From positions 1 to 34,820 of the forward strand of contig NZ_BCWI01000025.1 of NCBI RefSeq assembly GCF_001592125.1: a stretch of DNA of 34,820 nt. Reading direction: 5' to 3'. Below are positions 31,674 to 34,820 of the stretch, one piece after another (positions within the stretch are counted from its first letter, which is position 1; each line of letters begins with the position of its first letter). The stretch comes from Microbacterium hominis NBRC 15708. GTDB taxonomy: Bacteria > Actinomycetota > Actinomycetes > Actinomycetales > Microbacteriaceae. The position numbers and the translations under genes are program-made. Under the pieces are notes generated by a model. The model did no database searches. It saw only the letters and a program-made list of their open reading frames with translations, and was not told where the DNA came from.

Positions 31674-32459
31674 TCAGCCGCCGTACCGGCGGTCGCGGGT
31701 GGCGTAGTCGCGGATGGCGCGGAGGAAGTCGACCTCGCGCAGGTCCGGTCCCAGCGCCTCCACGAAGTAGAACTCCGAGTGGGCCGACTGCCAGAGGAGG
31801 AAATCGCTCAGCCGCTGCTCGCCGGAGGTGCGGATGACGAGGTCCGGGTCGGCCTGGCCGCCCGTGTAGAGGTGCTCGCCGATCTGCTCCGGCGTGAGGC
31901 TGGCCGCCAGCTCTTCGAGCGAGCCGCCGCGCTCGTGATGCTGCGCGATGATGCTGCGCACCGCATCCACGATCTCCCCGCGCCCGCCGTAGCCGACGGC
32001 GAGATTGACGTGCAGCCCGGTGTTGCCGGCGGTCCGCTCCTCCGCCGTCCGCAGCACCCGGGCGAGATCGGCCGGGAGGACCTCGGCGCGCCCGACGTGC
32101 TGCACGCGCCAGCCGGGTTCGTGCGACAGCTCGTCGGCCAGTTCGGCGATGATCTCGATGAGGTCGGCGAGCTCCTGCGAATCGCGCTTGGTGAGGTTGT
32201 CCGTCGACAGCAGGTAGAGCGAGACGACGCGGATGCCGAGGTCATCGCACCAGCGCAGGAACTCGTGCATCTTCGCGGCCCCGGCGCGGTGGCCGTGGGC
32301 GACCGTGGTGAAACCCGCCTGGCGTGCCCAGCGGCGGTTGCCGTCGATCATCATCGCCACGTGGTGCGGAACGGTATCGGGGGTCAACTCACGTCGCAGG
32401 CGCGAACTGTAGAGGCGATAGAGGAACCCGCGCCCCTCGCCCGAACCGGTGGGTGTCAC
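31674..32459 (-). CDS. uppS: Isoprenyl (undecaprenyl/decaprenyl) diphosphate synthase
   Basis: A 261-aa cis-prenyltransferase. 'HHVAMMIDGNRRWAR' holds the catalytic Asp and diphosphate loop, 'HGHRAGAAKM' and 'LYLLSTDNLTKR' follow, and 'DLVIRTSGEQRLSDFLLWQ' (in parts) is the C-terminal signature. It builds the polyprenyl carrier for cell-wall synthesis from IPP made by IspH. The GTG at 32459 is chosen over the longer frame because a TAGCGT -10 box lies exactly 7 nt upstream. It is divergent from the TrhA-like gene, sharing a promoter region under 90 bp. Confidence 0.95.
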   Translation of the reverse strand: MTPTGSGEGRGFLYRLYSSRLRRELTPDTVPHHVAMMIDGNRRWARQAGFTTVAHGHRAGAAKMHEFLRWCDDLGIRVVSLYLLSTDNLTKRDSQELADLIEIIAELADELSHEPGWRVQHVGRAEVLPADLARVLRTAEERTAGNTGLHVNLAVGYGGRGEIVDAVRSIIAQHHERGGSLEELAASLTPEQIGEHLYTGGQADPDLVIRTSGEQRLSDFLLWQSAHSEFYFVEALGPDLREVDFLRAIRDYATRDRRYGG

Positions 32460-32466
32460 GGCGACT

Positions 32467-32472
32467 ACGCTA
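32467..32472 (-). promoter_or_regulatory. Candidate -10 box (TAGCGT) of uppS
   Basis: TAGCGT on the minus strand, 7 nt before the GTG at 32459, without a ribosome site. It supports a leaderless uppS transcript. Confidence 0.5.
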
Positions 32473-32534
32473 CCGCGCGCACCGCCGTCGTCTCGCGCAG
32501 GCGCTATGTGCACGAGCCGGCATACGCGGGCGCG

Positions 32535-32540
32535 TAGGCT
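32535..32540 (+). promoter_or_regulatory. Candidate -10 box (TAGGCT) of the trhA gene
   Basis: TAGGCT ends 7 nt before the GTG at 32548. It is the divergent counterpart of the uppS promoter, with the two -10 boxes 62 bp apart. Confidence 0.5.
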
Positions 32541-32547
32541 CAGGACC

Positions 32548-33285
32548 GTGACCCGACACGCAGCCTCCGACGGCGCGGACATGCCTCAGCTTCCCCTCAT
32601 CGAAGCGGCATCCGTCGGCGCCCAGGTGGAGCTGAAGCCGTCGTGGCGCGGCTGGATCCACGCGGGCACCTTCCCCGTGGCGATCGCCGCGGGTGTCGTG
32701 CTCATCGTCCTCGCGCAGGGCGCTCCGGCGAAGTGGGCCGCCGCGGTGTTCATGGCGACCTCGCTGCTCCTGTTCGGCAACTCGGCGCTGTACCACCGCT
32801 TCAACTGGGGCCCCACGACGAAGGCCGTCCTCAAGCGCATCGACCACGCGAACATCCTCCTGCTGATCGCCGGCACCTACACGCCGATCGCGGTGCTCGC
32901 ACTGCCCCCCGGCAAGGGCGCGCTGCTGCTCGTGCTCGTATGGTCCGGTGCCCTTCTCGGCATCCTGTTCCGCGTCTTCTGGATCCACGCGCCCCGCTGG
33001 CTGTACGTCGCGCTCTACCTGCTGCTGGGCTGGGCGGCCGTGATGTACCTCGGCGACCTGATGGCGGCGAACCTGGCGATGATGATCCTCGTCATCGTCG
33101 GCGGGCTGCTGTACACCGCGGGTGCCGTCGTCTACGCGCTCAAGAAGCCGAACCCGTGGCCCGGCCACTTCGGCTTCCATGAGATCTTCCACGTGTGCAC
33201 GGTGCTGGCGTTCCTGTGCCACTGGACGGCGTGCCTGCTGATCGCTCTCGATCCGCTCGCCCCCTCACTCGGCGCGGCCGGCTGA
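32548..33285 (+). CDS. trhA: TrhA/hemolysin III family membrane protein
   Basis: A 245-aa protein with seven membrane helices of the HlyIII/PAQR type. Conserved zinc-site elements are visible: 'GNSALYHRF' (His), 'DHANILLLIAGTYTP' (Asp and His), and 'FHEIFHVCTVLAFLCHW' (His and His). The E. coli homologue TrhA affects membrane fluidity and lipid homeostasis; the name hemolysin III is historic. The GTG at 32548 is chosen for the TAGGCT box 7 nt upstream. It is divergent from uppS, a common arrangement in actinobacteria. Confidence 0.93.
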   Translation: MTRHAASDGADMPQLPLIEAASVGAQVELKPSWRGWIHAGTFPVAIAAGVVLIVLAQGAPAKWAAAVFMATSLLLFGNSALYHRFNWGPTTKAVLKRIDHANILLLIAGTYTPIAVLALPPGKGALLLVLVWSGALLGILFRVFWIHAPRWLYVALYLLLGWAAVMYLGDLMAANLAMMILVIVGGLLYTAGAVVYALKKPNPWPGHFGFHEIFHVCTVLAFLCHWTACLLIALDPLAPSLGAAG

Positions 33286-33310
33286 GCGCCGCCGCGCGCG
33301 ACGGGCGCGG

Positions 33311-33625
33311 TCAGCGCGACGGCGGGTCGATGTCCTGGTCGTCGGTGTCGCTCGCCTCGACGGCGGCCCGGGCCTGCGCGTCGGAGGCCGCGGCCGCGGC
33401 GTCGCGCTCGTGGGCGTCGAGCTCCTCGGCGATCTCGGAGCGGTATCCCGCCCGGCGGATGCGGCGGAGCATGTCGACGATGAGGAAGATGACGACGACC
33501 GACAGCAGGGCGATGGCGACGAAGCCCGCGAATCCCGGCGTGACGACATCCGGATCGACCGTCATCGTCGGGGTGGGCGTCGCCTCGGCGGCGACGCTCG
33601 CGAGTGCGACCGTCAGTGCGTGCAT
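33311..33625 (-). CDS. Small membrane protein of unknown function
   Basis: A 104-aa protein from ATG 33625 with a good AGAGGA ribosome site. The first 20 residues ('MHALTVALASVAAEATPTPT') may be outside. One membrane helix lies at about residues 32-52 ('FAGFVAIALLSVVVIFLIV'). A basic stop-transfer stretch ('RRIRRAGYRSE') and an acidic Ala-rich helix follow. No family is recognised. It is divergent from the DUF4307 gene and converges with trhA. Such conserved small membrane proteins are typical of the greA-mca neighbourhood in this group. Confidence 0.75.
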   Translation of the reverse strand: MHALTVALASVAAEATPTPTMTVDPDVVTPGFAGFVAIALLSVVVIFLIVDMLRRIRRAGYRSEIAEELDAHERDAAAAASDAQARAAVEASDTDDQDIDPPSR

Positions 33626-33688
33626 CGTTCCTCTGTTCCGCGCGGAGCGCTTAGCCTGGAAGTCCAGCCTAGAACCTCGGGAAGTGTC

Positions 33689-34093
33689 ATGACCGCGATG
33701 CGCACGCAGCAGGAGCTCGACGACCGCTACGGACGCGGACGCGGCATCCGCGGGCGCCGGTGGGCGTGGATCGGCGTCGGCGCGCTCGCGATCGCCGTGG
33801 TCGGCTACTTCGGGTGGAGCACCTACGCGCAGGCTGCGCAGTCCGTGGACATCGATGTGACCGCGTTCCACCTCGACGACGCGCACAGCGTGACGGTCGA
33901 CTTCCAGCTCACCCTGCCGCGCGGTGCCGCGGTCGACTGCGTGATCGAGGCGCAGGACACCGAGCACGGCATCGTCGGGTGGAAGGTCGTCTCCTACCCC
34001 GCCGACGACGCGCACAGCCGGAGCTTCTCGGAGACCGTCGCGACGACGGCCGAGGCGACGACCGGTTTGGTCCCGTCGTGCTGGATCCCGTAG
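33689..34093 (+). CDS. DUF4307-domain membrane protein
   Basis: A 134-aa protein. It starts with a charged segment that includes 'DDRYGRGRGIRGRRW', the usual DUF4307 N terminus, then one membrane helix (about 26-46, 'WIGVGALAIAVVGYFGWSTY') and an outside domain of about 85 residues, beta-rich, with two cysteines. The function is unknown; the gene occurs near greA throughout actinobacteria, as here. The ATG at 33689 is preceded by a weak ribosome site. The TAG stop is the start of a TAGGCT -10-like sequence. Confidence 0.88.
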   Translation: MTAMRTQQELDDRYGRGRGIRGRRWAWIGVGALAIAVVGYFGWSTYAQAAQSVDIDVTAFHLDDAHSVTVDFQLTLPRGAAVDCVIEAQDTEHGIVGWKVVSYPADDAHSRSFSETVATTAEATTGLVPSCWIP

Positions 34094-34109
34094 GCTGATC
34101 CGACACACG

Positions 34110-34131
34110 CGCCCTGGCAGCTGCCGGGGCG
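34110..34131 (+). terminator. Hairpin with T-rich tail between DUF4307 gene and greA
   Basis: CGCCCTGGCAG (34110-34120) faces CTGCCGGGGCG (34121-34131), an 11-bp stem with one G-U pair whose central bases must form the loop. GTTTGG follows. It may end the DUF4307 transcript. A TAGGCT box at 34091-34096 lies upstream, so it could also act as an attenuator in a greA leader. Confidence 0.5.
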
Positions 34132-34236
34132 TTTGGCTTAGGCCCGCACCGACGGCGCTTCTCCTCGAAGCCGCCGTCGCGCCGCGCGGCCGCACCGACA
34201 ACGGTCAACGACCACGCTCATCGACAAGGAGACGAC

Positions 34237-34725
34237 GTGCCCGAGAACACGGAGACCTTCCTCACCCAGGACGCCTACGACCGGCTCGCCGCCGAGCTCG
34301 AGCACCTGTCGACGACGGGTCGCGAAGAGATCGCCAAGCGCATCGAGGCCGCCCGCGAAGAGGGCGACCTCAAGGAGAACGGCGGCTATCACGCCGCCAA
34401 GGACGAGCAGGGCAAGCAGGAGGCGCGCATTCGCACCCTCCAGGCCCTCCTGAAGGATGCCGTCGTCGGCGAGGCGCCGGAGTCGGACGGCACCGTCAAG
34501 GGCGGCACCGTCGTCACCGCGATCGTCGCCGGCGGCGAAGAGGTGTTCCTGCTCGGCAGCCGCGAGATCGCGGCCGGTTCGGAGCTCGACGTGTACAGCG
34601 AGGCGTCGCCCCTCGGCGCGGCCATCCTGGGCCTGTCCGAGGGCGAGAAGACCTCGTACACGGCCCCCAACGGCCGCGAGATCGCCGTCGAGATCGTCAA
34701 GGTCGAGACCTACAACGGTCAGTGA
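34237..34725 (+). CDS. greA: Transcription elongation factor GreA
   Basis: A 162-aa protein, normal for GreA. The N-terminal coiled coil (about 10-80) contains the acidic tip 'EEGDLKENGGYHAAKDEQGK' (in parts), whose Asp and Glu stimulate RNA cleavage by RNA polymerase. The C-terminal FKBP-like domain ends 'LGLSEGEKTSYTAPNGREIAVEIV' (in parts). It rescues backtracked RNA polymerase. The GTG start at 34237 has an AAGGAG ribosome site. Tandem hairpins follow (34732-34799). Confidence 0.97.
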   Translation: MPENTETFLTQDAYDRLAAELEHLSTTGREEIAKRIEAAREEGDLKENGGYHAAKDEQGKQEARIRTLQALLKDAVVGEAPESDGTVKGGTVVTAIVAGGEEVFLLGSREIAAGSELDVYSEASPLGAAILGLSEGEKTSYTAPNGREIAVEIVKVETYNGQ

Positions 34726-34731
34726 CGCCGA

Positions 34732-34799
34732 CGTTTCGGGCGCTTCGAGCGTCCGAAACGGCATCCGCGCGCGTTTCGGGCGCGTGAGGCGACCGAAAC
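34732..34799 (+). terminator. Tandem hairpins with shared GTTTCGG/CCGAAAC arms downstream of greA
   Basis: The first stem, CGTTTCGGGCGCT (34732-34744) with AGCGTCCGAAACG (34748-34760), has 13 pairs (one G-U) and a TCG loop. The second, GTTTCGGGCGC (34773-34783) with GCGACCGAAAC (34789-34799), has 10 pairs and one mismatch. The arms share GTTTCGG/CCGAAAC. They probably end the greA transcript and may be members of a dispersed repeat family. Confidence 0.65.
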
Positions 34800-34820
34800 A
34801 CGTCGGCACGGGCCGCTAGC

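Overview
The window looks like a high-GC actinobacterial chromosome, most likely Microbacteriaceae and probably Microbacterium-like. The reasons are the strong GC bias of the right two thirds, Actinobacteria-typical families (WhiB, DUF4245, DUF4307, GlpX-type FBPase, PIN-PhoH), GTG starts, and many -10 boxes of the form TAnnnT placed 6-8 nt upstream of start codons (leaderless transcripts). This is inference from gene content only; no marker gene search was possible.

Positions 1 to about 13,020 are an integrated mobile element whose left end lies outside the window. Its right end carries a large serine integrase (11693-12991, minus). The integrase abuts the 3' end of ychF, whose last codons (FRHS) differ from the family's usual FRFNV-like ending, as expected if the attachment site lies in the ychF 3' end. 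The element encodes a primase-polymerase/helicase replication protein, a second small serine recombinase, a WhiB-like protein, a run of small minus-strand genes coupled by ATGA/GTGA overlaps, an XRE regulator with a dyad between it and a lipoprotein operon, and accessory cargo: an abortive-infection-like gene (2-841) and a two-gene unit (3008-4275). No virion, portal, terminase or conjugation genes are visible. It could be an integrative plasmid, a phage satellite or the end of a larger ICE or prophage.

Two observations in the element stand out. First, the 60-aa membrane protein at 3008-3190 ends with a motif that recurs, gap-free, at the N terminus of its overlapping neighbour (3187-4275, resembling the LPO_1073/Vpar_1526 family). 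Effector C terminus matched to receptor N terminus is the layout of bacterial amyloid-signalling pairs. Second, the 3' end of the primase-helicase gene (8097-8218) holds a nested structure: 10-bp inverted repeats outside, 13-bp direct repeats inside, and a less GC-rich core. The two direct repeats are read in different frames, so the repeat acts at DNA level, and it is a candidate replication origin.

Positions 13,015-34,820 are ordinary chromosome: ychF; a methyltransferase divergent from a zinc alcohol dehydrogenase; a DnaQ-like exonuclease; rmuC; glpX divergent from class II fructose-bisphosphate aldolase; a MOSC/DUF6264/ispH overlap operon divergent from xseA-xseB-DUF4245-carbonic anhydrase-fumC; a two-component system; PIN-PhoH; a class V aminotransferase; uppS divergent from a TrhA/hemolysin III-like protein; small membrane proteins; and greA. 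The genes serve central carbon metabolism, isoprenoid and cell-wall precursor supply, and DNA/RNA maintenance.
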